DNA of 64,000 nt. It comes from Bacteroidia bacterium (GTDB taxonomy: Bacteria; Bacteroidota; Bacteroidia; B-17B0; Aurantibacillaceae). The notes under the pieces were generated by a model. That model was not told where the DNA came from and searched no databases. It saw only the letters and a list, made by a program, of their open reading frames with translations. Shown here in pieces: positions 43,291 to 52,267 of the stretch. The stretch covers positions 18,570 to 82,569 of the forward strand of contig JANYIQ010000237.1 of the NCBI GenBank assembly GCA_025362575.1. Direction: 5' to 3'. Made by a program: the position numbers and the translations under genes. Each line of letters starts with the position of its first letter. Positions within the stretch are counted from its first letter, which is position 1.

Positions 43291-43692
43291 ATGACCGTTG
43301 CTCAGCATAAAACTCATCTTAAAAAATTACTTGTTCAATTAGAAAAGGCCAAGAAAAAAGAAAATCATCTTGAGTTAATTCTTATTGGAAACATATTAAT
43401 CCGCGAACAGGTAAAGCTTGTTTACGAAAGTTGCCTTAAAAAAAAATCCGGCGACTCGACGCAAAAATTCAGTTTACTTCTTTCCGAATTAATAGCTCAA
43501 CCCATTATTGAAGGAGGTTCTTCTGTTAAAATCGCTACCAAAAAAAATCTACGTGCGGTTAAGCTTTGGAAAGCCAAATTTGATGCATTTTTCAAAAGCC
43601 TTAAAAAAGAAATTCCTTCCGGTTTAAAGCCCTTGGCCGATGAAACCCTCAAAATTGCGGCGATGCTTCAAACCATGGTCTCAAAATGCTAA
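43291..43692 (+). CDS. Protein of unknown function, cotranscribed with the pseudo-receiver regulator
   Basis: I do not recognise this family. The 133-residue product is basic and mostly helical (HLKKLLVQLEKAKKKENHLELILIGNILIREQVKLVYESC...LKKEIPSGLKPLADETLKIAAMLQTMVSKC). It has no signal peptide and no membrane helix. It starts 3 bp after the regulator stop, so it is surely in the same operon and may be a partner of it. Helical and Lys-rich, it could bind nucleic acid or act as a PhaP/PhoU-like accessory, but nothing in the sequence shows it. Confidence 0.6.
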   Translation: MTVAQHKTHLKKLLVQLEKAKKKENHLELILIGNILIREQVKLVYESCLKKKSGDSTQKFSLLLSELIAQPIIEGGSSVKIATKKNLRAVKLWKAKFDAFFKSLKKEIPSGLKPLADETLKIAAMLQTMVSKC

Positions 43693-43708
43693 ACCTTTCT
43701 TTTAAATG

Positions 43709-43764
43709 TTAACGTTTCGGTAACATACAAATTAAGTTAAGTTAAACTCCATGGCCTTAATTTG
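43709..43764 (+). promoter_or_regulatory. Pho-box-like site before a small secreted protein gene
   Basis: TTAACGT (43709-43715), GTAACAT (43720-43726) and a weaker ATTAAGT (43731-43737) at 11 bp; 19 bp after the last lies TTAATTTG (43757-43764), one base off TAnnTTTG. The leader to the TTG start at 43773 is very short. Confidence 0.6.
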
Positions 43765-43772
43765 TAATGTAA

Positions 43773-44120
43773 TTGAAAAAGTGCTGTACATATTTAACTT
43801 TGGTTCTGATCCTGATCGCTTCGTTAGGCTTTGCAGGCGAACAGCCTAAGGCAGCAAAAGCAAAAGGCATTATCATCAGCGGAAAAATTGCAGACAACAA
43901 GAACAACGAATTATTAGCCGGCGTAAAAATTTCATGCGGCAATTGCGAAAAAACATTTTATTCTGACTTAGAAGGTCACTTTTTCATCTACTTAGAAACT
44001 GAAAGTTCGGAAAATTTAAAATTAGAGTTCTCTCAAGTAGGCTATTCCTCTAAAAGCCTTACCATTAAAGAGATTCAGGCCACATCGGATAATTTGATCA
44101 TTGACCTACAATCTGAATAA
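43773..44120 (+). CDS. Small secreted protein with a lone CarboxypepD_reg-like domain
   Basis: A 115-residue exported protein that starts at TTG (MKKCCTYLTLVLILIASLGFAG), with a signal peptide and then one carboxypeptidase-regulatory-like beta-sandwich (GIIISGKIADNKNNELLAGVKISCGNCEKTFYSDLEGHFFIYLE...LEFSQVGYSSKSLTI). This domain normally sits at the N-terminus of TonB receptors; here it is alone. Two Cys in SCGNCEK may form a disulfide. Stop codons precede the TTG in frame (TAA at 43770), so no longer start exists. The Pho-box-like promoter places it in the phosphate group. Confidence 0.75.
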   Translation: MKKCCTYLTLVLILIASLGFAGEQPKAAKAKGIIISGKIADNKNNELLAGVKISCGNCEKTFYSDLEGHFFIYLETESSENLKLEFSQVGYSSKSLTIKEIQATSDNLIIDLQSE

Positions 44121-44127
44121 GAATCTC

Positions 44128-44164
44128 TTAATGTAAAGTTAATGTTAAGCTTTCATTAATTTTG
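44128..44164 (+). promoter_or_regulatory. Pho-box-like repeats with atypical spacing
   Basis: TTAATGT (44128-44134), 4 bp AAAG, TTAATGT (44139-44145): a perfect 7-bp direct repeat at 11 bp. The next -7 element, TAATTTTG (44157-44164), is only 11 bp away instead of 19. So either a different factor or a different geometry acts here. Confidence 0.5.
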
Positions 44165-44240
44165 CAACCATTCCCTCGTTTATTGGTATAATTGTATAAG
44201 GAAATCTTAAGGATCTCATTTATCAATTAATATTTGTGCC

Positions 44241-44738
44241 ATGAAAAAGCTAGTTTTATTGACCGCCATACTTTTTGTAAGTGTAACTTTTGCTCAAAGC
44301 ATCACTTTCTCAAAAGATATTACTCCAGCCCAGGATGTAACTTTCAAAAATGGATTATACGTTCAGAACGACATTGCGTACACAGGCAAATACACAGTGT
44401 ACTATGATAATGGTTCTGTGAAAGAAGAACTGAACATAAAAGACGGTCAGCTGAACGGCGATGCCATTAAATATTATGAGAACGGTAAGAAAATGGAGCT
44501 TGGGCATTTCGAGAATAATTTAAAATTTGGTTTGTGGGCACGCTACAGTTCAAGTGGCGCTTTAGCAGCCGAAGCATCGTATAAGAATGATAAAAAAGAC
44601 GGTACCTGGATGGTTTATAATGAGGCAGGTAACAAGATCTTTAAAATGGAATATAAAGACGGTGAAAAAACCGGCACCTGGACACAATGGGACGAAAAAG
44701 GGGAAGTTTTGAAAACCACCTCTTACGGTTCGCTCTAA
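44241..44738 (+). CDS. Secreted MORN_2 (YwqK-like) repeat protein
   Basis: A 165-residue exported protein with a signal peptide (LVLLTAILFVSVTFAQ) and about four MORN_2-type repeats: YYDNGSVKEELNIKDGQLNGDAIKYYENGKKMELGHFENNLKFGLWARYSSSGALAAEASYKNDKKDGTWMVYNEAGNKIFKMEYKDGEKTGTWTQWDEKGEVL. Such repeats are often annotated as 'YwqK family antitoxin', a label I do not trust here because the protein is secreted and has no toxin partner. A surface or periplasmic binding role is likely. The promoter has tandem TTAATGT repeats. Confidence 0.75.
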   Translation: MKKLVLLTAILFVSVTFAQSITFSKDITPAQDVTFKNGLYVQNDIAYTGKYTVYYDNGSVKEELNIKDGQLNGDAIKYYENGKKMELGHFENNLKFGLWARYSSSGALAAEASYKNDKKDGTWMVYNEAGNKIFKMEYKDGEKTGTWTQWDEKGEVLKTTSYGSL

Positions 44739-44823
44739 ACTCCCCCTTCCTACATAACTCTTTCATTTGCAGTTATTTTATGAAGTTCTTGCTTCCGCGA
44801 GACTTCTATGTCTTCCAAATAGC

Positions 44824-44879
44824 CTAACTATCTCTTAACATTTACTTAACATTAGACTTTTTTTTACGGGATAACTTTA
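44824..44879 (+). promoter_or_regulatory. Pho-box-like site of the porin-pst operon
   Basis: CTAACTA (44824-44830, weak), TTAACAT (44835-44841) and TTAACAT (44846-44852) at 11 bp, with TTAACATTTACTTAACAT as the core; exactly 19 bp later TAACTTTA (44872-44879) matches TAnnTTTR. It is the clearest two-unit box and drives the porin and, by read-through, pstS. Confidence 0.85.
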
Positions 44880-44916
44880 CACTTGATAATATTTTATTAA
44901 CTGTAAATTAATTTAA

Positions 44917-46233
44917 ATGAATCTCAAAAGAAATGTTATTTCGGCAGCTTTAGGTGTTGTTTTGGTTTGTTCAAGCAACTTTATTATGGCACAGGAAGTC
45001 GCTGAAAATCCTCTGGATACTCTTACAAGAAGTGTTGCAAGTTTACTGGACGAAGTAGGTAAAATGAAAAGGTTAAAGATAACCGGTTACGTTCAGCCAC
45101 AATTTCAATATATAGATTCTGCCGGAGCACAATCTTTTGCCGGTGGTGATTTTGGAAACGGCGGAACAACAAAATATTACGACCGTTTTACCATGCGTCG
45201 TGGTCGCTTTAAATTTACCTACACATATAGCAACATCATGTTAATGGTAAATATTGATGCAAGAGAAACGGGTTTAAATATGCGCGAGACCTATGCAAAA
45301 ATTACCGATCCTTGGTTAAATATGTTTTCGTTAACCGGTGGTTTATTACAAGACCAATTTGGCTTTGAATTAACGCAGTCATCAGGTGATCGTGAAACAC
45401 CGGAGCGCGCAAGATATAACCAGGTTTTATTCCCCGTTGAACGGGATATGGGTGTTTTTGGATCAATGGTTGTTCCAAAGTCATCAAAATTAAACGGGTT
45501 AAAGTTAGATGTTGGTTGTATGAACGGGTCTGCCGGCGTTGCTGCTGAATTTGATTCGTTCAAAGATTATACAGGGAGGCTGCAATATACCAAAGCAAGC
45601 AAAAGTGAAAGATTCATTTTTTCTCTTGGGGCTTCATACTACACCGGTGGTTATAGAATAGGAACTCAAAAAGATTACAATTTCACCACCTTAGCCAATG
45701 GCGATAAGGGATTTGGTTTTGCGGCTGATACTGCAAATTATAACCGAAAAGCAAAACGAGAATATATGGGCGCTGACATTCAGGCATCGATAGATTGGCC
45801 GATTGGAATTACAACCCTAAGAGCTGAATATATTCAAGGTGAACAACCCGGAACAAATGCTTCATCACAAAGAGCCAATGTGAGTTTAAGTGCTTTGCCA
45901 TCAACCGCCATATATCACCGTAAATTTAATGGTGCTTATTTCTATTTCATTCAGGATATTGGTCACTCTAAATTTCAGGTGGTTGTTAAATATGACTGGT
46001 ACGATCCTAACGTGAACATCTCGGGAGCAGACATTGGAAAAACCGGAACCGGAACCAATGCCGGTGATATTCGTTTTGATACTTACGGTTTTGGTTTGAA
46101 CTATCATATTAACGCTTATGCAAAAATTATGGCTTATTATGATATTGTAAAAAACGAAGCAACTTCGGTAACCGCATACAAAAAAGATGTTTCTGATAAT
46201 GTATTTACATTGCGCTTTCAAGTAAAATTTTAA
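44917..46233 (+). CDS. Phosphate-selective porin O/P family outer-membrane protein
   Basis: A 438-residue outer-membrane beta-barrel. After the signal peptide (ends IMAQE) comes a short coiled-coil-like stretch (LTRSVASLLDEVGKMKRLK) and then a Porin_O_P-type barrel (ITGYVQPQFQYID, FTMRRGRFKFTYTYSNIMLMVNID, LLQDQFGFELTQSSGDRETPERARYNQ, ending DNVFTLRFQVKF). The family takes in phosphate and polyphosphate in proteobacteria (OprO/OprP). It is immediately followed by pstS (26 bp), which fits phosphate uptake. The paralogue at 50912 has the same plan. Phosphate selectivity is inferred from family and context. Confidence 0.88.
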   Translation: MNLKRNVISAALGVVLVCSSNFIMAQEVAENPLDTLTRSVASLLDEVGKMKRLKITGYVQPQFQYIDSAGAQSFAGGDFGNGGTTKYYDRFTMRRGRFKFTYTYSNIMLMVNIDARETGLNMRETYAKITDPWLNMFSLTGGLLQDQFGFELTQSSGDRETPERARYNQVLFPVERDMGVFGSMVVPKSSKLNGLKLDVGCMNGSAGVAAEFDSFKDYTGRLQYTKASKSERFIFSLGASYYTGGYRIGTQKDYNFTTLANGDKGFGFAADTANYNRKAKREYMGADIQASIDWPIGITTLRAEYIQGEQPGTNASSQRANVSLSALPSTAIYHRKFNGAYFYFIQDIGHSKFQVVVKYDWYDPNVNISGADIGKTGTGTNAGDIRFDTYGFGLNYHINAYAKIMAYYDIVKNEATSVTAYKKDVSDNVFTLRFQVKF

Positions 46234-46259
46234 TTAAACTGATTTAAAAAACATAAACA

Positions 46260-47075
46260 ATGAAAACTAAAATAATTCTATTTGCTCTTTCCCTTTATAC
46301 GAGTGCGTACTTTGCCCAAAAATTAAAAGGTAGCGATACCGTTTTACCTCTTGCACAAAAAGAAGCAGAAAGCTACATGAAATCAAACAAGAATGCCAAA
46401 GTAACTGTTACGGGCGGTGGCAGCGGTGTTGGATTAGCTGCCTTGGTTGACGGAACAACTGAGATCGGCATGTCATCCCGTAAAATGAAAATGACCGAAA
46501 AGATAAAATTATCTGATGCCGGAAAAGCATGCAAGGAAACCATTATTGCTTATGATGCATTAGCAGTTGTTGTTAATCCTTCTAATAAAGTTGCTCAATT
46601 AACAAAAGACCAAATTGAAGGGATCTTTACAGGAAAATTAAAAAACTGGAAAGATGTTGGTGGAGATGATCTGCAGATCGTAGTTTATTCTCGTGAATCA
46701 AGCTCCGGTACCTATGAGTTTTTCAAAGAGCATGTTATGAATAATAAAAACTATGCTTCGTCTGTATTAAGCATGCCTGCTACAGGATCCATTATTCAAT
46801 CTATCAGCCAAACCAAAGGCGCCATTGGTTATGTAGGTCTTGCTTATGTGGAGAAAGATGTAAAAGCCATTAAGGTTTCTTTCGACAAAGGGAAAACTTT
46901 TGTTGGTCCTTCACTTGCTACTGCCTTAGATAAAACATATCCAATTATCCGACCACTTTACTATTATTATCTCACAACTTTTGAAAAAGCAGTAAAGCCG
47001 TTTGTTGATTATTGTTTATCGGCCGAAGGACAGAAAATTGTTGAACAAGTTGGCTATGTGCCATTAGGTAAGTGA
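46260..47075 (+). CDS. pstS: Phosphate-binding protein PstS
   Basis: The periplasmic phosphate-binding component of the Pst ABC transporter. The 271 residues have a signal peptide (IILFALSLYTSAYFAQ), the phosphate-loop motif KGSDTVLPLAQ at the mature N-terminus, GGGSGVGLAALVDGTTEIGMSSRKMK, VVVNPSNKVAQLTKDQIEGIFTGKLKNWKDVGG, SRESSSGTYEFF and the C-terminal AEGQKIVEQVGYVPLG. All are PstS landmarks. It has its own ATG 26 bp after the porin stop; a terminator follows before pstC. It delivers phosphate to PstC-PstA. Confidence 0.95.
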   Translation: MKTKIILFALSLYTSAYFAQKLKGSDTVLPLAQKEAESYMKSNKNAKVTVTGGGSGVGLAALVDGTTEIGMSSRKMKMTEKIKLSDAGKACKETIIAYDALAVVVNPSNKVAQLTKDQIEGIFTGKLKNWKDVGGDDLQIVVYSRESSSGTYEFFKEHVMNNKNYASSVLSMPATGSIIQSISQTKGAIGYVGLAYVEKDVKAIKVSFDKGKTFVGPSLATALDKTYPIIRPLYYYYLTTFEKAVKPFVDYCLSAEGQKIVEQVGYVPLGK

Positions 47076-47093
47076 TCCTAAATTATTTAATTA

Positions 47094-47134
47094 AAAACAA
47101 CTCTTTCATTTTGCAAGAGTTGTTTTCATTTTTT
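47094..47134 (+). terminator. Hairpin with T-tract between pstS and pstC
   Basis: AAAACAACTCTT (47094-47105) pairs with AAGAGTTGTTTT (47115-47126); a loop of 9 bases and a following T-rich stretch complete it. It lies within the operon, so it probably limits read-through and keeps PstS more abundant than the membrane parts. Confidence 0.8.
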
Positions 47135-47147
47135 AAACTATTGCTGA

Positions 47148-48356
47148 TTGAGAACATTCATTAAAAAATTCTCCGAGAAATTCATTGAGGGCTTACTGAT
47201 GCTTAGCAGTTCGGTTACGAGTTTAACTGTGGTTCTCATTGTTTTTTTTCTGTTTAAGGAAGGACTTGGTGTTTTTGATAAAACAGCCGTTGAAGAAGGG
47301 TTTGTTATTGCCATTAACAAAAATAATTCGGTTACAGAATTATCCTCAGAGGAGATAAAGAACATTTACGATCAAAAGATCATTTCATGGAGTGAGGTCA
47401 GAGGGAAAAAAGATTCTATATTTTTATTTCGCCTCGAGGACATTTCCAATTTCTATACTGATGAGCAGATCGGCGAGAATTTTGAATTACTTCCTCTTCG
47501 ACTTAGCAGTATAGTAGATAGCTTTCCGAACATCATTGCCTTTTTTCCTGAAAAATATCTTGATAAAAATTTTAAGGGAAAAGAATTGCATGCCGATAAG
47601 GTAAGCCTTTCTGAATTCTTTATGGGTGAGGAATGGTTTCCAACAGCACATCCCTCTGCGCAGCTTGGTGTAAAGCCTTTGATCCTTGGTACACTTTGGG
47701 TAAGTCTTGGTGCTATTTTGCTTGCCCTTCCCTTGGGATTGGCTGCCGCGATCTACATGAGTGAGATCGCAAAAGAAAATGTGCGCCGTTTCATGAAACC
47801 ATTAATTGAATTACTTGCCGGGATTCCTTCCGTTGTATATGGATTCTTTGGTTTGGTGATCATTGTTCCATTGATTCAAAAAACATTTGGGGTTGCTGTT
47901 GGAGAAACCGGATTGGCCGGAAGCATTATTTTAGGCATAATGGCCCTTCCAACAATCATTACAATTTCTGAAGATGCCATGCGCAATACGCCGCGAGCCA
48001 TGAAAGAAGCCAGTTTAGCTTTAGGCGCAAGCAAATGGCAAACTATTTACAGAGTGGTGATACCATACTCTATCTCCGGAATTTCTGCAGGTGCCATATT
48101 AGGAATTGGTCGTGCCATAGGTGAAACAATGGCAGTATTAATGGTAACAGGAAATGCGGCTGTAATTCCACATAGCATTTTAGAACCTATGCGAACCATT
48201 CCTGCAACCATTGCTGCCGAATTAGGCGAAGCTCCTTATGGCGGTCTGCACTATAAGGCATTATTTGCACTTGGGTGTATTCTTTTCATTATAACTTTAT
48301 TTATAAATTTAACTGTGGAGTTTGTTTCTAACCGCAAAAAATTCAATAAACACTAA
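47148..48356 (+). CDS. pstC: Phosphate permease PstC with a PstS-like periplasmic insert
   Basis: Inner-membrane permease of the Pst system, starting at TTG (MRTFIKKFSEKF). The 402 residues are longer than the usual 300-320. After the first membrane helix (SSVTSLTVVLIVFFLF) there is a periplasmic segment of about 140 residues in which FVIAINKNNSVTELSSEEIKNIYDQKIISWSEVRGKKDSIFLFRLE mirrors PstS VVVNPSNKVAQLTKDQIEGIFTGKLKNWKDVGGDDLQIVVYSRE. The typical ABC permease region follows, with the EAA-like loop EASLALGASKWQTIYRVVIP. It is fused without a gap. The stop overlaps the pstA start by one base (TAATG). Confidence 0.92.
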   Translation: MRTFIKKFSEKFIEGLLMLSSSVTSLTVVLIVFFLFKEGLGVFDKTAVEEGFVIAINKNNSVTELSSEEIKNIYDQKIISWSEVRGKKDSIFLFRLEDISNFYTDEQIGENFELLPLRLSSIVDSFPNIIAFFPEKYLDKNFKGKELHADKVSLSEFFMGEEWFPTAHPSAQLGVKPLILGTLWVSLGAILLALPLGLAAAIYMSEIAKENVRRFMKPLIELLAGIPSVVYGFFGLVIIVPLIQKTFGVAVGETGLAGSIILGIMALPTIITISEDAMRNTPRAMKEASLALGASKWQTIYRVVIPYSISGISAGAILGIGRAIGETMAVLMVTGNAAVIPHSILEPMRTIPATIAAELGEAPYGGLHYKALFALGCILFIITLFINLTVEFVSNRKKFNKH

Positions 48357-49240
48357 TGAATGTAGTGAACGAAGATAAACTTGCAAAGAGCAAAAAACGC
48401 AATCAAAGTATTGCCTTTTTCATCTTAGGCCTTCTGGGCTATTTTATTGTTGCCATTTTATTGATCATACTTTCTTTCATTGTTTACAAAGGGATCTCCG
48501 TTATCAACTGGAGTTTCATCACTCAAATGCCGGAAGACGGAATGACAAAAGGAGGAATTTATCCAGCAATTATCGGCACACTATATCTTGTTGCCGGCAG
48601 CATGTTATTTGCTTTTCCTATTGGCGTGCTTGCAGCAATTTACATGAACGAATATGTAAAAGATGGGGTCTTTAAAAAAATTATAAAACAAATGACCAAT
48701 AATCTTTCAGGGGTTCCCTCTATTGTATTCGGTTTGTTTGGTATGTCGTTATTTGTAAACAAGCTTGGGTTCGGCGATTCCATTTTAGCAGGTTCACTTA
48801 CACTTGGATTGCTGGCCTTACCGGTTGTTATTCGAACTACGGAAGAAGCGCTGAAAGCAGTTGACAATACATTTCGTCAGGCGAGTATTGGTTTAGGAGC
48901 TACAAAATGGCAAACAACAAGAAGAGTTGTTCTTCCAATTGCCTTTCCAAACATCATAACAGGATTAATTCTTTCAGTTGGGCGAGTATCGGGAGAAACA
49001 GCGCCAATATTGTTCACTGTAGCCGCTTATTTTTTACCAAAATTGCCGACGAGTATATTTGATCAGGCGATGGCATTACCCTATCATCTTTATGTGATCT
49101 CAACAAGCGGAACAAACATTGAAGAATCAAGACCAATTGCCTATGGCACAGCACTCGTACTAATTATAATCGTATTGATCACGAATTTACTCGCCAATGC
49201 TTTGCGAAAATATTTCGGAAGAAAAGTAAAAATGAACTAA
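48356..49240 (+). CDS. pstA: Phosphate permease PstA
   Basis: Second permease of the Pst system, 294 residues, six membrane segments, starting with [33 protein letters not shown]. The coupling loop with EAA motif is [30 protein letters not shown]. The segment [16 protein letters not shown] is the standard PstA signature. It shares TAATG with pstC and is followed by pstB one base after its stop. It forms the heterodimeric channel with PstC. Confidence 0.95.
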   Translation: MNVVNEDKLAKSKKRNQSIAFFILGLLGYFIVAILLIILSFIVYKGISVINWSFITQMPEDGMTKGGIYPAIIGTLYLVAGSMLFAFPIGVLAAIYMNEYVKDGVFKKIIKQMTNNLSGVPSIVFGLFGMSLFVNKLGFGDSILAGSLTLGLLALPVVIRTTEEALKAVDNTFRQASIGLGATKWQTTRRVVLPIAFPNIITGLILSVGRVSGETAPILFTVAAYFLPKLPTSIFDQAMALPYHLYVISTSGTNIEESRPIAYGTALVLIIIVLITNLLANALRKYFGRKVKMN

Positions 49241-49241
49241 G

Positions 49242-49994
49242 ATGTATAAACTAGAATCAAAAAATGCCAATGTTTTTTATGGTGCCTCGCAGGCCCTAAC
49301 AGACATAAATCTTGCCATACATTCTCATACGGTTACTGCTTTAATTGGTCCTTCGGGTTGTGGTAAATCAACTTACCTCCGCTTGTTCAATCGCATGAAT
49401 GATCTGATAGACGGGATCAAAATAACAGGACAGGTTTTAATTGATGGTCAGGACATTTATGCTAAAGGAGTGAATGTAGATGCGCTTCGCAAAAAAACAG
49501 GAATGGTGTTTCAAAAACCAAACCCCTTTCCAAAGACCATTTTCGAAAACGTAGCTTACGGCTTGAGAGTGAATGGAATTACCGATGCAAAATTCATTGA
49601 AGAGCGTGTTGAGACCTCCATAAAACAGGTTGTGTTGTGGGATGAAGTAAAAGATAAATTAAAAAAATCTGCATTTGAATTGTCGGGCGGGCAGCAGCAG
49701 CGTTTGTGCATTGCAAGAGCCTTAGCCATTCAGCCTTCCATTATTTTAATGGACGAACCAACCTCAGCGCTTGATCCGATCTCCACTGCAAAAGTTGAGG
49801 AACTCATCCACGAACTAAAAGCAAAATACACAATTGTGGTTGTAACGCATAATATGCAGCAAGCAGGAAGGATAAGTGACAGTACTGCTTTTTTCTACTT
49901 AGGAGAATTGGTTGAATATAATACAACAAAAGAAATTTTTACGAATCCAAAAAACCAGCGTACTCAAAATTACATAACCGGAAGATTTGGTTAA
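49242..49994 (+). CDS. pstB: Phosphate ABC transporter ATPase PstB
   Basis: Cytoplasmic ATPase that powers PstCA. The 250 residues contain Walker [10 protein letters not shown] (36-44), Q-loop [17 protein letters not shown], signature [15 protein letters not shown], Walker [14 protein letters not shown] and the switch His in [21 protein letters not shown] is diagnostic for PstB. It starts ATG immediately after pstA. Confidence 0.97.
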   Translation: MYKLESKNANVFYGASQALTDINLAIHSHTVTALIGPSGCGKSTYLRLFNRMNDLIDGIKITGQVLIDGQDIYAKGVNVDALRKKTGMVFQKPNPFPKTIFENVAYGLRVNGITDAKFIEERVETSIKQVVLWDEVKDKLKKSAFELSGGQQQRLCIARALAIQPSIILMDEPTSALDPISTAKVEELIHELKAKYTIVVVTHNMQQAGRISDSTAFFYLGELVEYNTTKEIFTNPKNQRTQNYITGRFG

Positions 49995-50044
49995 TCCTTT
50001 TGATTTTACTCAATAAATCCAATATTTATTACGAAATTTAATTT

Positions 50045-50716
50045 ATGCCGCAAATAGAAGTAGAGTTACAAAATTTAAAGTCAGAAATTGTTTTGATGTG
50101 GAAGTTAGTTTCCGATCAGATGAAAAAATCAATGGAATGCCTTGCCAAAATGGATAAGGATCTGGCTGAAGAAGTGCTTCGTGCCGAGAAAAAAGTTAAT
50201 TCGGCCGAATTAAGAATTGATCGCGATTGCGAAAACATTTTTGCATTATTTAATCCGGTTGCCATTGACTTAAGACTTGTAATGGCACTTCTGAAAATTA
50301 ATTCTAGTCTGGAACGAGTTGGCGACATCGCTGCCAGCATCGCTAAATTTGTAAAAAAATCCGATGGCTTCGATTATCTTTCTTTGATCACAAGCACACA
50401 TGCCTTGGAAATGTTTGAAGAGGCAAGCGATCTTTTAGATGATGTACTTCATTCATTTGAATCAGAAAACTCGCAATTGGCAGAAGGTGTTTTCAGAAGA
50501 GATAAGACCTTGAACGACCTCAAAAAAGATGCAAGGGCCGTTGTAATTGCCCAAATAAAAAAGGACCCTGAAAATGTTGAACATTGCTTGAGCGTACTTT
50601 CAATTATTCGCAAATTAGAAAGAGCCGGTGACCAAAGCAAAACCATAGCTGAAGAAATAATATTTTTTATTGATGCTAAAGTTTTGAAGCATGCGCCAAA
50701 AAGTGACGAAAAATAA
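50045..50716 (+). CDS. phoU: Phosphate signalling protein PhoU
   Basis: A 223-residue all-helical protein with two three-helix PhoU repeats: the first with RAEKKVNSAELRIDRDCENIFALFNPVAIDLRLVMALLKINSSLERVGDIA and the second with LKKDARAVVIAQIKKDPENVEHCLSVLSIIRKLERAGDQSKTIAEEIIFFIDA. The RxxERxGD-type metal-binding signatures (SLERVGDIA; KLERAGDQS) are intact. PhoU links PstSCAB to the sensor kinase and shuts off the Pho response when phosphate is ample. It follows pstB by 50 bp, in the usual order. Confidence 0.95.
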   Translation: MPQIEVELQNLKSEIVLMWKLVSDQMKKSMECLAKMDKDLAEEVLRAEKKVNSAELRIDRDCENIFALFNPVAIDLRLVMALLKINSSLERVGDIAASIAKFVKKSDGFDYLSLITSTHALEMFEEASDLLDDVLHSFESENSQLAEGVFRRDKTLNDLKKDARAVVIAQIKKDPENVEHCLSVLSIIRKLERAGDQSKTIAEEIIFFIDAKVLKHAPKSDEK

Positions 50717-50842
50717 TTGACCTCTGCCATTTTTTGAATTTTACGGGTTCATGTTATAAACTTTAAGGGCTTGAATTGACTCGTTATAATTAACTGACCC
50801 TTAATAAATTACCTGCAAATGGAACATTTTGTCTCAAAATCC

Positions 50843-50887
50843 TTAACAATTACTTAACATATACTTAAGTTATAATTAACTTCTTTG
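50843..50887 (+). promoter_or_regulatory. Pho-box-like site of the second porin gene
   Basis: TTAACAA (50843-50849), TTAACAT (50854-50860) and TTAAGTT (50865-50871) repeat at 11 bp. CTTCTTTG (50880-50887) begins exactly 19 bp after the second unit. The third unit lies in the gap. Confidence 0.75.
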
Positions 50888-50911
50888 CGAAACTTTTAAC
50901 AATTAGTTAAC

Positions 50912-52264
50912 GTGAAGAGTATTTCAATTTTAGTTTTTGTCTTGGTATCCTTTCAATACAAAGCACAGGATGCAAACAATCAACCACCCGCCCCAACAAA
51001 CGACAGTCTTAACAAAAGCATTCAATCCGTAAAAAAGGAAATTGAGCTTTTAAAGAATTTGAAGGTTAACGGCTGGATCCAGGCTCAGTACCAGTATGCC
51101 GATACAGCCGGGGCAAAAAACTTTGATGGTGGGGATTTTCCTGGCGCATCCAATCAGCGTTTCATGATCCGTCGCGGGCGAATTAAATTTACCTACACAC
51201 AAAAGAATTCACTTTATGTTTTTCAACTTAACGCAACAGAGCGCGGCGTTAACATTGCCGATGTTTACGGAAAAGTAATTGATCCCTGGAAACATGCTTT
51301 CTCTTTAACGGCAGGTGTGCAGAACCGGCCTTTTGGTTACGACATTCAAATGTCTTCTGCCGATCGTGAAAGTCCTGAGCGCGCACGTTGGACACAGAAT
51401 TTTTTGCCAAACGAACGTGACCTTGGTGCTATGATTACTTTTCAACCACAAAAAGGAAAAACACTTTACGGATTAAAAGTTGATGCCGGATTTTTTAATG
51501 GAACAGGAATTGCAGTGCCGGGTACAGGCACACCAACCTTAGCGGCATCGGGAACTACAGGACTTAATGGGTTCACTGATTTTGATTCTTACAAAGATTT
51601 TATCGCCCACCTCGTATACTACAATGCATCTAAGAATGGAAAAATAAAATACGGAATTGGCGCTTCTCATTATAACGGAGGTTTTGTTTTACAGAATAAT
51701 AAAGTTTATAATTCAATTACAACGGATACTATGGGCAATAAAATATGGACCATTGCTGATACCGTTAACCATTCTTACAAAAACAAAAAAGCACCGAGAG
51801 TGTATTATGGCGTTGAAGCGTTTTTTAGCGTTAACAGTGTAATTGGAACTACTACCATTCGCGGAGAATATTTTACTGGAACTCAAACCGGAAGAGATGT
51901 GGATACAAGAAGTCCGCAAGCTTTACCAAGTGCAACTGATGCCATGTTCATTCGCAATTTCAGTGGCGGGTATGCTTACTTCATTCAGCGCATTGGAAAA
52001 TCGAAACACGAATTGGTTTTTAAATACGAGTGGCTAGATCCCAATACAAAAATTTCGGCAAGTGATCTTAACGGGAAGAACGGCATGAAACAGGGTGAAA
52101 TAAAATACACCATGATGGGTGTTGGTTACAATTTTTATCTGGACACAAACATCAAGTTCATGTTATTCTACAATATGGTTAGTAATGAAGTTGCTCAAAT
52201 TAAAGGCTTTACCTACGACCTTAAGGATAATATCTTTACCGCACGTTTACAATACAGATTTTAA
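50912..52264 (+). CDS. Second phosphate-selective porin O/P family protein
   Basis: A 450-residue outer-membrane porin starting at GTG (MKSISILVFVLVSFQYKAQ, the signal peptide). A short helical segment (LNKSIQSVKKEIELLKNLK) leads to the barrel with VNGWIQAQYQYADTAGAKNFDGGDFPGASNQRFMIRRGRIKFTYTQKNSLYVFQLNATERGVNIADVYGKVIDPW, closely matching the 44917 porin in motif order, and ending DNIFTARLQYRF. A Pho-box-like promoter drives it. It lies after phoU and before pit, as a second outer-membrane path for phosphate. Confidence 0.88.
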   Translation: MKSISILVFVLVSFQYKAQDANNQPPAPTNDSLNKSIQSVKKEIELLKNLKVNGWIQAQYQYADTAGAKNFDGGDFPGASNQRFMIRRGRIKFTYTQKNSLYVFQLNATERGVNIADVYGKVIDPWKHAFSLTAGVQNRPFGYDIQMSSADRESPERARWTQNFLPNERDLGAMITFQPQKGKTLYGLKVDAGFFNGTGIAVPGTGTPTLAASGTTGLNGFTDFDSYKDFIAHLVYYNASKNGKIKYGIGASHYNGGFVLQNNKVYNSITTDTMGNKIWTIADTVNHSYKNKKAPRVYYGVEAFFSVNSVIGTTTIRGEYFTGTQTGRDVDTRSPQALPSATDAMFIRNFSGGYAYFIQRIGKSKHELVFKYEWLDPNTKISASDLNGKNGMKQGEIKYTMMGVGYNFYLDTNIKFMLFYNMVSNEVAQIKGFTYDLKDNIFTARLQYRF

Positions 52265-52267
52265 TGC

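Noticed and set aside
44241-44738. Toxin-antitoxin function of the YwqK-like gene
   Set aside because: The protein has a signal peptide and no toxin partner; the antitoxin label is carried over from database names.
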